A stretch of 64,000 nucleotides of DNA from S139-23 sp047639315 (GTDB taxonomy: Bacteria > Planctomycetota > GCA-002687715 > DRQF01), in NCBI GenBank assembly GCA_047639315.1, contig JBLINQ010000008.1:1-64000 (forward strand), written 5' to 3'. Shown piece by piece: positions 26,268 to 35,811 of this stretch. The notes beneath the pieces were generated by a model. It had not been told where the DNA came from, did no database searches, and saw only the letters and a list, made by a program, of their open reading frames with translations. The translations under genes and the position numbers were made by a program. Position 1 is the stretch's first letter, and each line of letters opens with the position of its first letter.

Positions 26268-27107
26268 ATGAAGAATTTGGCATTGATTGTCTGCCTCGTT
26301 GCCCTTGGCAGCATGGCAGTCCCAACGACATTATTCAGCCAATGCTGAGGTGCTGGGGGTAAAGCAAAAACCCCTAGCGGCGCTGGACGCGTCGAAACTC
26401 CCATTGCAAAAGAAATGCGTAGCCCTGCTGTGGCAACCGAGCTTGAGATCAATTGGATCGAAGCTCAGTGGCCAACTTCCTGGGATGAGAAGTATGGCGA
26501 TCAAGCCCTTCCTCTCAGCGCACTTTCGAAGTTGTCAGACGACAAGAACAAACCTTCTCTCGTCTATGTTGTCCGTGGCAACGAAGAAGAGAAGCAGCTC
26601 ATCAACGAAGACAAGATGTTTGGCTCCATTGATGTTGTTCTCGCCAGTCGTTTCTTCCGTTGCTATCGCATTGTTGACAGCGATATCACAGACGAGAAGA
26701 TTCGCGCGAAGTATCTGTTGAAGAAGGGCCCCACGGTCATTCTTCTCGATGCCAAGGGCAACGAAATGTTGAAGAACAAGAAGAGCGTTTCGAAGACTTG
26801 GGTCTACAGCAAGCTGAAAAAGCAGTTCTCATATGACTTCGACGGCAAGATGTCGACTCACGTGAAGAAACTCTCCGCTTGGCTCGACGAGCTCGAAAAA
26901 GCTGACGACAAGAAGGCTGACGCAGAACGTCTTTATCGTACTGCTGCAGACCGTTTCGAAAAACGCGAGACACCTGCTTCGACTCGTTCATTGGCAAAGG
27001 CTGAGAAAGCTTATGCTGACTCGGAAACCACATTTGACAAGATCAAAGAGCGCGGCCCAAAGTTGAGTAGCCCTCAATTGAAGACTCAGAATACTGCAAA
27101 GAAGTAG
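26268..27107 (+). CDS. Secreted selenoprotein candidate, CUGAGG motif with thioredoxin-like C-domain
   Basis: ATG 26268 has GGAGG 9 bases upstream. Read through TGA 26346-26348, the product is 279 residues with Sec at position 27. The first 24 residues are a signal peptide (LALIVCLVALGSMAV...LFS). The mature end would be Q-C-U-G-A-G-G-K. After a Gly/Pro-rich linker comes a thioredoxin-like domain lacking its own CxxC (PSLVYVVRG; GPTVILLDAKGNEML), then a charged helical tail. Starting instead at ATG 26415 would lose the ribosome-binding site and signal peptide. A nonsense mutation remains possible, but Cys-Sec adjacency and two other such genes in the window favour recoding. The function is unknown; an exported redox or metal-binding role is inferred. 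Confidence 0.78.
26346..26378 (+). promoter_or_regulatory. Candidate SECIS hairpin after UGA
   Basis: Three bases after the TGA, GCTGGGGGT pairs with ACCCCTAGC (26352-26360 / 26370-26378; one G-T wobble) around a 9-base loop. The loop lies 13 bases from the UGA, nearer than in the other two genes, and lacks an obvious G-U, so it is the weakest of the three. Confidence 0.45.
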
Positions 27108-27136
27108 TTTCAAAGAGCCTTGAATGATCAGACAGA

Positions 27137-27174
27137 AGAGCGCCTCGATCGTCGATCGAGGCGCTCTTTTTTTG
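27137..27174 (+). terminator. Rho-independent terminator
   Basis: A 14-bp stem AGAGCGCCTCGATC/GATCGAGGCGCTCT with a 3-base loop followed by TTTTTTT, 29 bases after the CUGAGG gene. Confidence 0.93.
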
Positions 27175-27289
27175 TTCGACGCATTCAAACAAGGATCGAG
27201 GCCGGACCCCGATACACCGCAAGGGAGAGTGGCTTGTTTGCATCAGCGCCGACGATCTCACCATCAGACATCACAATAATTATTGCGAA

Positions 27290-28114
27290 TTACCTCTGAC
27301 ATTTCGGGCAATAGAATGTCGACCGATTGCTCTGAATCGAGCGTCGGATCGGTACTTCACATGTCTTGCATGGTTCGCCCTCACGATCGTAAACCGTCAG
27401 CTTGATGGCGAAATAGCCTGCCTCTTCGGACGGGTCGAGGAAGTCCCTCAGAGTTGTCCCGCCAACCTTGATAGCGCGGTCCAGAACTCCTTTGATGGCT
27501 GCAACCAAGAGATCGATCCGTTCGCGGCTCAGACGGCCTGCGGCACGATGAGGATGGATGCCTGATAGGTGCAAGGCTTCGCTGGCATAGATGTTGCCAA
27601 CGCCAACGACGATGTTGGCATCCATGATGAAGTTCTTGATGGGGCGTTGACGTTTGCGGCACTTAGCATGGAGATAGTCTGCATCGAAGGCGGAACACAG
27701 GGGCTCGGGGCCCAAGTTGCACAGCAAGGGATGCTGTTGCAGGCGGTCGTTGGCAACCGACTCGAGCATGCCGAAGCGACGCGGATCGATATAGCGGAGC
27801 TCTTGGCGCCCGCTGAGAAAGAAGGTGGCGTGCGTGTGCAAGGCTTTCGCGGTCTGAGGACTACAGAACTGAAACCTGCCAGTCATTCCCAAGTGGGAGA
27901 GCAAGGTCGTACGGGCACCGCAGGCGATCAGGAGGTACTTGCCTCTGCGCTCGATCTTCTTGATCGTGGTGCCTACGAGTGTGCGTATGAATTCTTGCTC
28001 GGCGACCGGATAGCGCAGTCGCGTTTCATCGATAACGATGCGATTGATCTTGCGACCAATGAGAAGCGGCTCTAGGCCCCTTCGTACCGTTTCAACTTCC
28101 GGTAATTCTGGCAT
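27290..28114 (-). CDS. mutM: Formamidopyrimidine-DNA glycosylase (Fpg/MutM)
   Basis: 274 residues with the diagnostic N-terminus MPELPEVETVRRGLEP; after Met removal Pro is the catalytic nucleophile, followed by Glu. The His-two-turn-helix region is present (VGVGNIYASEALHLSGIHP). The C-terminus is a zinc finger with the four cysteines in CKTC...CPKC. The enzyme removes 8-oxoguanine and nicks abasic sites. It is the last gene of a four-gene minus-strand run (peptidase, mogA, lipoprotein, mutM). Confidence 0.95.
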   Translation of the reverse strand: MPELPEVETVRRGLEPLLIGRKINRIVIDETRLRYPVAEQEFIRTLVGTTIKKIERRGKYLLIACGARTTLLSHLGMTGRFQFCSPQTAKALHTHATFFLSGRQELRYIDPRRFGMLESVANDRLQQHPLLCNLGPEPLCSAFDADYLHAKCRKRQRPIKNFIMDANIVVGVGNIYASEALHLSGIHPHRAAGRLSRERIDLLVAAIKGVLDRAIKVGGTTLRDFLDPSEEAGYFAIKLTVYDREGEPCKTCEVPIRRSIQSNRSTFYCPKCQR

Positions 28115-28131
28115 TAGCTGATCACGGGTCC

Positions 28132-28803
28132 TTAGTCGACAGGCTCTTGCGGTACTTTGCCGTCAAGGCGATCGAGTAGGTCACGAGCGCGTTGTTGGTC
28201 ATGCACGAAGGAATCCGGACTCAGATTGACCCGTGTCCAAGTTGCCGCGTCGGCGAGCTTCATCGAGACGATGGTCTGTAGGTCTCCACGTGCCGAAGCG
28301 ATGACGACGGAGTCGAGCCAAGGAGTTGTCCTTTGCGCCATCGCAAACGACTCCAGAGTGTCGATCTGTTGCCAAATACGGTGATAAGCGCTCTCTTGGC
28401 TAAAAGTCCGAAGCTGGTCCTCCGGTCGGCGGATATGGGTTCCACCTTTTGCTTTCAGAGCACTGTCTTCGATGCGAGCCCGTTGATTGACCTCACGCTT
28501 CATGAGCGTAATGGCGGCGTCCGAAATCAGATCTTGCGCGACATAGGGATGCAATGCATCGGCGCGTGCATGAGCAAGTTCGGCCAAACCACGAACGCGA
28601 ATGTCGTATTTGGGGCTAGTCTCCCAGCTCGACGTCGCAATAATTGCTTCATTGAGTTCGTTGTAGGCACTTTCAAAATAGAGGACGTCGCTCGCGAACC
28701 CGTCTGGGTCAGCCACGATGGGCTCTTCCGGCGTACTGGTGCAAGCGGTGAGGGTAAAAAGTGCCAAAGCAAACAACATGAACATTCGATTTGTGGTGAC
28801 CAT
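28132..28803 (-). CDS. Putative lipoprotein of unknown function
   Basis: Start chosen at ATG 28803 (GGGAG upstream), which gives a short lipoprotein signal ending in LFTLTAC; 223 residues. The mature part is helical and rich in acidic residues, Ala and Trp, with no motif I recognise. Its start lies 11 bases from the mogA stop and its own stop 18 bases from mutM, so it is probably cotranscribed with both. An upstream in-frame start at 28881 would bury the signal peptide inside mogA and is disfavoured. Confidence 0.6.
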   Translation of the reverse strand: MVTTNRMFMLFALALFTLTACTSTPEEPIVADPDGFASDVLYFESAYNELNEAIIATSSWETSPKYDIRVRGLAELAHARADALHPYVAQDLISDAAITLMKREVNQRARIEDSALKAKGGTHIRRPEDQLRTFSQESAYHRIWQQIDTLESFAMAQRTTPWLDSVVIASARGDLQTIVSMKLADAATWTRVNLSPDSFVHDQQRARDLLDRLDGKVPQEPVD

Positions 28804-28813
28804 GACCGGCTCC

Positions 28814-29350
28814 CTATTTCTTCTTTGGACGAAAGACCTTGACGACACCCTCATTGCCTTCAAGGAAAGGTCCTTCGGCAAGGTCTATACAATAGGGGAT
28901 AGCTGGAAAAACTGCATCCAAACAAACCCGAATTGAGGCCGGCTTTCCAGGCAGATTAACCACCAAGCTCTTTCCGACGATTCCAGCCGTTTGACGGGAT
29001 AAGATCGCGGTCGGCACATAGTCCAAGGATACTTTCCTCATCAGTTCGCCAAAGCCCGGAAGTAGCTTATCGCATACTTGTTCCATCGCTTCGGGCATGA
29101 CGTCTCGAGGGGAAGGCCCTGTGCTTCCGGTGCTGCAAATAAGAGCGCACCCTTCCTTGGCAAAACTCAAGACCGCCTCAATGATCGTCGGGATTTCATC
29201 CGGTACGACTTTAATTTCATAATCACAGTCTGTGGCGATGTATTCTCGAAGGCAGCTTTCGATACCAGGACCCGACAGATCCTCATAGATCCCTTGACTT
29301 GCTCGATCGGAGATTGTCAGAATACCGATCTTGGGTTTTTTCTCAGTCAT
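28814..29350 (-). CDS. mog: Molybdopterin adenylyltransferase, MogA/MoaB family
   Basis: 178 residues. It begins KIGILTISDRASQGIYEDLSG, the family N-terminus, and carries the substrate loop as STGSTGPSPRDVMPEA (usually GGTG...RD.TPEA) and the late LPGKPASIRVCLDAVFP. It activates molybdopterin with ATP before metal insertion. The gene starts 5 bases after the DPP4-type peptidase. Molybdenum-cofactor enzymes include formate dehydrogenases, many of which contain Sec; that link to the UGA genes is only suggestive. Confidence 0.88.
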   Translation of the reverse strand: MTEKKPKIGILTISDRASQGIYEDLSGPGIESCLREYIATDCDYEIKVVPDEIPTIIEAVLSFAKEGCALICSTGSTGPSPRDVMPEAMEQVCDKLLPGFGELMRKVSLDYVPTAILSRQTAGIVGKSLVVNLPGKPASIRVCLDAVFPAIPYCIDLAEGPFLEGNEGVVKVFRPKKK

Positions 29351-29354
29351 GGTC

Positions 29355-31589
29355 TTAATCTCTCAGGTTGCGTTTCCAGAAACTCAGCATCGATGAGAAT
29401 AGATGAATCTGTGCGGGACGATCGCTGATGCCGTGTTTGCGGTTGGGGTAAATCAACATCTCGAACAGGATGTTATTACGGATCAACGCATCGACAAACG
29501 AATAGGTGTTTTGCACCTGTACATTGTCGTCAGCCGTGCCGTGGACAAGGAGAAGCTTGCCGCTGAGTTTTCCGGCCTTTGCCACAAGATCACAGGCTCG
29601 ATAACCTTCAGGATTGTCTTGTGGTCGCTTGATGGATGATTCGGCCCACAACGTGTCGTAGTACTGCCAGCGCGAAACCCCAGCAACGGCGACTCCCGCT
29701 TTGAATTCCTTTGAGCCAGTCATGCCCAGCAGTGTCAAGCTGCCGCCGCCACTCCATCCCCAGAGGCCGACACGATCGCCGTCGACGAATGGTTGTTTCT
29801 TGAGCCATGCAATGCCATCAAGAAGGTCATTCAACACGCTTGGTCCGTACATTTCGTTGAGGAGAGAGTTTTCCGCGACTTTTGAAATCGCCGCCGCACT
29901 TCGATTGTCGACGCAGAAAACCAAGAACCCGTTCTCCAGCAGCAGGTTGTTCCAAAGAATGTCCCGGCCCATCCAACTGTCACTTACTTTCGGTGCAGAT
30001 GGGCCGCCGTAACCATAGGTGATCACGGGGTACTTCTTCTTTGGATCAAAGTTCTTTGGCTTCATGATGTAGGCCGGCATCTCGAAGCCGTCCTTCGTAG
30101 GAATCGTAAAGAACTCTGGGTACTGCAAGCGGTGGGCTTCAGCCGCTTCCATCTTGGCGGCAGTTAGAACTTTGATGACGGAGCCATCTGGCCGGTGCAA
30201 AGCGAGTTGCGGGGCCAAGGACGCGCGGGAATATTCGTCAACGTAGGCCGAGCTTTGTTTGTTGAAACTGATTGCGTGGGTGCCATCACCCTGACTCACA
30301 CGTGTCATCTCACCCGTCTTCAGGTCAACGCGATAGAGCTGGTTTTCGATGCTCGATTTCTTGAGCGACGAAACGTAAGCGATTGAATTATGCCAATCAA
30401 CGGATTTGATCGCCTGACGCAACCAATAGACAACACCGGAGTCTCTGAGCGCGAAATCGCCTTTGGTGATCTGGCTTAGAAGCTTGCCGGTTATGTCGTA
30501 GTGATAGAGGTGGGCATAACCACTTCGCTCGGATATCCAGAGGATGTGTTTCTCATCTGGTGAAACGAGTAGGTCGTCGTGGGGATGAACCCAACCTGGG
30601 TCTACTTCCTCGAACAAGATTGTCGAAGAGTACTTGCCGTCGGTGCCAGCTGAGGTGAGATTGACGCGGTGCACAGTAATCTTGTTCTGCGCGCGGTTCA
30701 TGGTTTGAATCAACAAACCAGAACCACTCGGAAGCCAACTGACGCGGACAATGTATTCCTTCGAATCTTTGTCGCCCGCCAACTTCACGATCTTCGGCAA
30801 GGCTCCTGCCTCAGCGCCGATGACACGAACCTCGACGCTTGGGTTCGTTGTGCCAGTCCGTGGATAACGTTGGTTCTTGACCGTTGGGTATGGGTTCTTC
30901 CACTCAATGTAGGGAATCACGCCAACTTCGGTCTCATCGCTTCGCAAGTAAACCAGCTGCTTGCTGTCGGGCGACCACCAGTAGCCCAAGTCTGCGCGAC
31001 CAAAGATCTCTTCCCAATAAACCCAAGGCAAAGTTCCGTTCAAGATGACGTCGGTTCCACCTTCAGTCAGTCGGGTTTCCTTGGCTGTTTTCAGGTCGGA
31101 AAAATAGAGATCAGAGCCACGGATGAAAGCAAGCTTGTTGCCATCGGGAGAGAATCTGGCTGATTTCTCGACGGCCTGGGTTTTGGTTAATCGGGTGACT
31201 TTTCCCGATGGCATAGCGCAGGCCCACAAGTCGTCGTTGACGGTCCAAAGGGCCCAGCGCCCGGTGCCATCAAAATCGTCTGGGAACCAAGAGATGGCGG
31301 CTTTTGGATCAATCGATGCCATGCTTTGGGCGGCTTTGACAAGCGAAAGTGATTCCAGCACTTTCCCACTTGATGGATTGATTCGCTGCACGCCGTCTTG
31401 CAGCCCTTCGCGAGTCGGCTGGTAATAAAGAAGGTCACCATTGTCGAGCCATGATGTGCTTGCCGTCGCCGATATCAGGTAAGCGTCGTAGCCGTTCATC
31501 CAAGGGACGCTGACGACAGACGGTTCCTGGGCAAGACCGAAGGGGCTGATGAGAAACAACGATAGCAGGGCAGCAAAGAGTCTATTCAT
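29355..31589 (-). CDS. Dipeptidyl-peptidase IV-like S9 serine peptidase, secreted
   Basis: 744 residues with a signal peptide (LFAALLSLFLISPFGLAQ). The N-terminal half is a beta-propeller of WD-like blades (FSPDGNKLAFIRGSDLYF; WWSPDSKQLVYLR). A DPP4 Glu motif region precedes the catalytic alpha/beta-hydrolase domain: G-W-S-G-G-G with Ser at about 613, Asp in GTADDNVQ and His in NRKHGI. It should release X-Pro or X-Ala dipeptides outside the cytoplasm. A second S9 peptidase lies at 49.3-51.3 kb, suggesting extracellular peptide use. Confidence 0.9.
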   Translation of the reverse strand: MNRLFAALLSLFLISPFGLAQEPSVVSVPWMNGYDAYLISATASTSWLDNGDLLYYQPTREGLQDGVQRINPSSGKVLESLSLVKAAQSMASIDPKAAISWFPDDFDGTGRWALWTVNDDLWACAMPSGKVTRLTKTQAVEKSARFSPDGNKLAFIRGSDLYFSDLKTAKETRLTEGGTDVILNGTLPWVYWEEIFGRADLGYWWSPDSKQLVYLRSDETEVGVIPYIEWKNPYPTVKNQRYPRTGTTNPSVEVRVIGAEAGALPKIVKLAGDKDSKEYIVRVSWLPSGSGLLIQTMNRAQNKITVHRVNLTSAGTDGKYSSTILFEEVDPGWVHPHDDLLVSPDEKHILWISERSGYAHLYHYDITGKLLSQITKGDFALRDSGVVYWLRQAIKSVDWHNSIAYVSSLKKSSIENQLYRVDLKTGEMTRVSQGDGTHAISFNKQSSAYVDEYSRASLAPQLALHRPDGSVIKVLTAAKMEAAEAHRLQYPEFFTIPTKDGFEMPAYIMKPKNFDPKKKYPVITYGYGGPSAPKVSDSWMGRDILWNNLLLENGFLVFCVDNRSAAAISKVAENSLLNEMYGPSVLNDLLDGIAWLKKQPFVDGDRVGLWGWSGGGSLTLLGMTGSKEFKAGVAVAGVSRWQYYDTLWAESSIKRPQDNPEGYRACDLVAKAGKLSGKLLLVHGTADDNVQVQNTYSFVDALIRNNILFEMLIYPNRKHGISDRPAQIHLFSSMLSFWKRNLRD

Positions 31590-31710
31590 GGCTCAATTTC
31601 CTAATCGAATCAAAGCTTCTGGCGGACATACGAGTGAGTCATATGGACGTTTCAGATTCTACGATCGTTTGGCGCCGATCCCCATAGGCCGGAGATGGGA
31701 GAAAGATGAG

Positions 31711-33225
31711 CTATTGGTGAAGCGTTCTGCTGAGAAAATTGAATCTCAGTGATTGAGTTTGCAGATGATCGGAGAGATAGAGGACAAGGCGCACCAAGTC
31801 GCTCTCGATGTTCTTCAACGAGGAGCGACTTGGTACACCATCGATCCTTCTGCTTTGCGTCGGTCTTCTTGCCATTGGTTTTGAGGTTCTTCTTGAGTGT
31901 CTTAATCTCGGCGACGACCTCCAAGTAGAGCTTCACTCGCTCGACCCCTTCTTTCGCAACCTTGGCGTTGTTGGGATTGGTGTCGCGCAGTCCTTCGGTG
32001 AGCACTTCTAATCCGTCCACATTGAAGTACCAGCTGAGATGTTTGATGGCATGCTTCCGAAGGGTCGAGTCTACGTCTTTGTTGTCGTCGAGCACCTGGG
32101 CATAGAAGGAGAGGAGATTCTCATTGTCTTCGGCGCGGTTCATGACCAATGAATGCCCAATTCCCATTGAAATGTTTGGCGTATTTCGTCGGGACTTGAC
32201 TGACCCAACGTTCAAACCCCTTCACTTGAAGCTCTTTGTTCTTGAGGAGCTTCAGATTTGTAAGTGCATTAAGAACCGCAAGGCACTTGCGGTTTTCGAG
32301 GTACTGATGAATGAGAGCAACCAGGGCATTGGGATCAGGGCAGCCGTTCATGAAGACTTCGAAGGCTCCCATTTCGTTTGGCCCATCATATTGGTCAATG
32401 AGCTGATCAAAGTAGGACCTTTCTGTCGTTGGCATCATGGCGATGACAGAAATGAGATTGCCTGTCTTCCTGGCGGCGTGTGCTTGAATGAAGTCATTAA
32501 GGGCCTTCACGAGGTCACTGCCCTTTAGGTCCACATCCTTGAAATAAGCGAGGGCCTCCTCGTGTTGACTCCTTGAGATTGTGAACTTTGTGGTTGTCAG
32601 ATACTCCAAGAAGTGCCTGGGTTGAACGATGGTTTTGATGGCTCCGGTGAGAATGGGAGAAGTGGGAGATCCACGATTCACTTGATGGCGCACGACTGAG
32701 AGCCTGACCATGTCCATGAAGTTGTCGTGGTCACAAGTCGCTGCCGTCCATTTGAGGTCGGCCTCGAAGTTGTCAGAATTTATTGCCAGGATCTGTTTGA
32801 TAACCGCACGACACAACTTGGGGTTGCGATTCGATGAGGTCAGTAGCCGCAAGTAAGATCGACATCTGGTATCCGCGAGTTTGTCCGCCACTTGAGCCAA
32901 GACGCTCGGGTTTGCCTTGGCAAGAAAGTGACGTGCTGATTCATCAAGGCACGGAAACGCGACTTACCCTGGCGGAAGTAGGAGGGTGGTGAATCTTCAC
33001 CTCTCATAGGTCGAGTTTTGGTGTCCACCAATCCGGTTGTTTCAAGGGCAAGAATGTCCACGGCCACTTTCCTGGCCAATTCGTCACTGACATTCTGGTT
33101 TGCGTTTTGGATACGCGAAACTTTCTCCGAATGTCCTTCTCTGCATCAAAGAACTGGAGCAACAGGCGGTCGGCAACGGCCGTCCCTTGGCGTATGGCTG
33201 CTCGGCACGATTCCCAGGCCAACAC
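31711..33225 (-). pseudogene. Decayed helical-repeat protein gene with at least four frameshifts
   Basis: Coherent protein segments switch frame repeatedly on the minus strand. RRKFRVSKTQ continues in a new frame as NVSDELARKVAVDILAL near 33080; RQGKSRFRAL continues as DESARHFLAKANPS near 32950. The long segment to VSQVPTKYAKHF continues as NENLLSFYAQVLDD near 32150, and KKTDAKQK continues as SLKNIESDLVRLVLYLSDHLQ near 31850. The natural end is then a TAG at 31713-31711. The reconstructed product would be a soluble, helix-rich protein of roughly 500 residues with no family I recognise. Either this is a pseudogene or the stretch has several base-calling indels; the rest of the window shows none. 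Confidence 0.7.
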
Positions 33226-33246
33226 GTCGTCTTTGAGGCCGATGGT

Positions 33247-33741
33247 GATGGGGTCGATTTCTTACGCACCCGGCGAAAACTTGGCGCCGACGTTCCCATC
33301 ATTGCGGTGACCGCCCGAGGCGAAGAGGAGCAGAGAATCGAGGGATTACGAGCCGGTGCCGACGATTATGTCGTCAAGCCATTTAGCATTGTTGAGTTGG
33401 ATGCTCGCGTCGAAGCGGTGGGACGTCGCCGGTTAGGTCCGAGTGTGCTCGATCTTGAGGTGGCAACGGTAGACATGCAGGCTTTCACTTTTCAGCGTGA
33501 CGGCAAGAATTCGAAACTCCTTCAGAAGGAAGCGGAACTCCTCGACTACCTGAGTGAGAACCCTGGCGTGACGTTTCGCCGTAGCGATCTACTGCGCCGC
33601 GTCTGGGGTTATGACGCAGCGCCGACGATTCGAACGGTCGATACCCACGTCTTCAAATTGCGTAAGAAGTTAGAGCTTAAGCCAGAGAACCCGAGGCACC
33701 TGATTACGGTTCATGGGGTTGGTTATCGTTTTGAACCTTGA
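33247..33741 (+). pseudogene. Truncated OmpR-type response regulator
   Basis: From about 33247 the frame encodes the second half of a receiver domain (VDFLRTRRKLGADVPIIAVTARG; GLRAGADDYVVKPF with the conserved Lys) and a full winged-helix DNA-binding domain (LLQKEAELLDYLSENPG; RRVWGYDAAPTIRTVDTHVFKLRKKLE; HLITVHGVGYRFEP). The first half of the receiver, including the acidic pocket and phospho-Asp, is absent. The upstream bases instead carry the opposite-strand decayed gene. It is most simply a rearrangement scar. A truncated but expressed regulator from an upstream start cannot be excluded. Confidence 0.75.
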
Positions 33742-33777
33742 GCTGCATCCCAAGCGGAATAAGGCAGCCAAAGAAAA

Positions 33778-33807
33778 TGGCCCCAAGATCATAAGATCTT
33801 GGGGCCA
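33778..33807. terminator. Bidirectional hairpin terminator
   Basis: A 13-bp perfect stem TGGCCCCAAGATC/GATCTTGGGGCCA with an ATAA loop, placed between the 3' ends of the response-regulator remnant and the convergent secreted-protein gene. Confidence 0.8.
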
Positions 33808-33835
33808 GATGTTTCACCGATCCGATTCTTCAGGC

Positions 33836-35683
33836 TTAAAAGAAGATGAAGTTCGGGTTCGAGATGTAGTAGTTGCCGACGCCGAGTTCATCGGTGTAGT
33901 AGCTAATCATCTGGAAGACAGCCGTGAAGCCTGCACCATCGAGGGCTTCGTTGCCACCGAAGGAGATAATGTTGTCTCCGTTTGCGGCAGTGACCAGGCT
34001 TGGCTCGTATTCCCCAATCAACCCGGTGCTGGAGACAGCGCCAAAGTCGAATGATGGATTCAAGATACTGGTGTGGATGTTACCCCATGGTGTTGGGAAC
34101 GGAACTTGTGGTGCATCATAAGCGAGAGTCAGGAACATACCTGGACGCTCAGTTTCAGTGATGAACAACAAAGTGCCATTTGCTGGCGTCCAGAAAGTAC
34201 GGAGGCGGCGAGTGTAGACCGTTATCTCAGTGCTCTCAGTTGTACCGACGCGTTCAGCCTTGATGACTGTTGTGCCTGGGCTGCTGGCACCGCGAACGAG
34301 GTGACGAGCGCGACCATTGGCGTCAGTGATTGTGTTGCTGCTGCCTGGCAAGAATGCGTTACCGCTCACAACAGTCCACCGGACTGCACCGCCGATAACG
34401 GGCGAACCGAAGCCGTCAATGACTTGCACTTCGGCAAGTTGGGCGAAGTCTTCGAAAACGTTGCCACCTTGGTATGCACCAGCAATAGCGAACAAGCCGC
34501 CCTTTGGTGCCAAGTTGAATTGCAGGTCGTTTGGTGTGCCGGGCTTGAACAGGTCCATTGTCGCCGCAAAGATTGTTGAGGCCGGGAGATCACTCTCGAA
34601 GTGGAAGCTGAACAAGTTACCCCAACGAAGAGCGTTGCCCATTGGAGTTGTAGCAAAATCAGGACCGTCCCAACGGATCTTGCTGTTGATGTTGTCAACA
34701 GTTGAAACCCAGTCAGTTCCTGCGAAAGGCTCACCACTGTGATAGTCAACGTCATGGAATGAGATGTTGCTGATGTTGGCACCAGCTGGGAATTCCATTT
34801 CGAATCCGTTGGCGCAGCGATCGGAAGTGACGTTTTGGATTGAGACGTCAAAAGAGTAACCACCACCCGGTTTTGGCGCGGAGCGGAAACCAACCCAGAA
34901 ACGACCTTCGCCTGGAACGTCGATCGGATTGAGGTTTACGGCTGGATCATGAAGTGGCCAAGCCTGGATAGCAGCTTCTTGGCGAACCGTGGATTCGCCA
35001 GGTGTGAAACTCATGTTGTAGTCGGCGCCACTCTGAGCGACGTTCACTTGACGCCAGGAGACGCTGTCAGCGCCGTTACCAGCTTGTGCTTCGTCTTGGG
35101 TTACGTATTGACCTTCGACGAAGTAGAGAGCACCAGCGTTTTGTGCTGGATCGAGATCAGATGTGTGAACTTGAAGGCGCTTGAAAGTGCTGTTGCCTGT
35201 CGTTCCCTGACCAAAGTAAGGGTAAGGGTAAACACCATCGAAGGCGTTCACTTGGAATTTTGGGCCGAGTCCACCTTGGGAGCCGTTAAGTCCTGAGCCA
35301 TATGGATCAGAGCATCCTATGCCAAGGTAAGTTCCGTCAGATGAGACTGGGCAACCATCGCAGAGCGTGCCGCTCAATGCGAAGAAGCCATGCTTCAACC
35401 ATGATTGACCAATTTGCTCAAAGCGCCCGTCCTTGAGACGGAACGCATGCTGGCCAATGACCGGATGCAAATTGTTGTTCTGTTGCCAACTCAAGTTGGC
35501 GTCGCCGATATTGCACGATGTCGTTCCGACGGAGAAGGCGTCGATGCCTGCTCCCGCGTCGACGGAATAATTCGAGACACCATTGAGGTCGCCGACAATC
35601 ACGTTCGGACTTTGGGCGTTCAGGCCTGCGGCGAGCAGACCCATCAATGTGCAGCACATCACTGCAACGGAAGCTAACTTCAT
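33836..35683 (-). CDS. Secreted protein with Ig-like domain
   Basis: 615 residues starting at ATG 35683 (CCAGGAG upstream), with a signal peptide (VAVMCCTLMGLLAAGLNAQ). The N-terminal region SPNVIVGDLNGVSNY...TTSCNIG and HPVIGQHAFRLKDGRFEQIG is a pattern I associate with large secreted proteins of marine Planctomycetes (recollection, not a search). Residues about 405-500 look like a bacterial Ig-like domain (AEVQVIDGFGSPVIGGAVRWTV). Several Cys are present in the N-terminal part. The role is unknown, perhaps a surface or matrix protein. An operator-like palindrome lies about 105 bases upstream of the start. Confidence 0.7.
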   Translation of the reverse strand: MKLASVAVMCCTLMGLLAAGLNAQSPNVIVGDLNGVSNYSVDAGAGIDAFSVGTTSCNIGDANLSWQQNNNLHPVIGQHAFRLKDGRFEQIGQSWLKHGFFALSGTLCDGCPVSSDGTYLGIGCSDPYGSGLNGSQGGLGPKFQVNAFDGVYPYPYFGQGTTGNSTFKRLQVHTSDLDPAQNAGALYFVEGQYVTQDEAQAGNGADSVSWRQVNVAQSGADYNMSFTPGESTVRQEAAIQAWPLHDPAVNLNPIDVPGEGRFWVGFRSAPKPGGGYSFDVSIQNVTSDRCANGFEMEFPAGANISNISFHDVDYHSGEPFAGTDWVSTVDNINSKIRWDGPDFATTPMGNALRWGNLFSFHFESDLPASTIFAATMDLFKPGTPNDLQFNLAPKGGLFAIAGAYQGGNVFEDFAQLAEVQVIDGFGSPVIGGAVRWTVVSGNAFLPGSSNTITDANGRARHLVRGASSPGTTVIKAERVGTTESTEITVYTRRLRTFWTPANGTLLFITETERPGMFLTLAYDAPQVPFPTPWGNIHTSILNPSFDFGAVSSTGLIGEYEPSLVTAANGDNIISFGGNEALDGAGFTAVFQMISYYTDELGVGNYYISNPNFIFF

Positions 35684-35788
35684 TTTGAGAGACTCCTGGA
35701 GGAAACGAAGAGTTATATCTGGCGCTTGTACAAATCGGGGGACCTTGGACTTCGATTGACATTAGAAGGGATCTACCCAGCTGATACA

Positions 35789-35805
35789 AATATCTGCCAG
35801 ATATT
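35789..35805. promoter_or_regulatory. Perfect operator-like palindrome
   Basis: AATATCTG-C-CAGATATT is an exact inverted repeat with a one-base spacer, about 105 bases upstream of the secreted Ig-like gene. A second half-site-like TATCTGG lies near 35716. It looks like a dimeric regulator site; no regulator is identified. Confidence 0.45.
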
Positions 35806-35811
35806 CTCCCA

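Noticed and set aside
26415..27107. A leaderless protein starting at ATG 26415
   Set aside because: It has no ribosome-binding site, and the upstream in-frame stretch has both a GGAGG site and a clean signal peptide.
33100..33741. A complete response regulator from an upstream ATG
   Set aside because: Sequence before about 33247 does not resemble a receiver domain and lies antisense to the coherent decayed gene.
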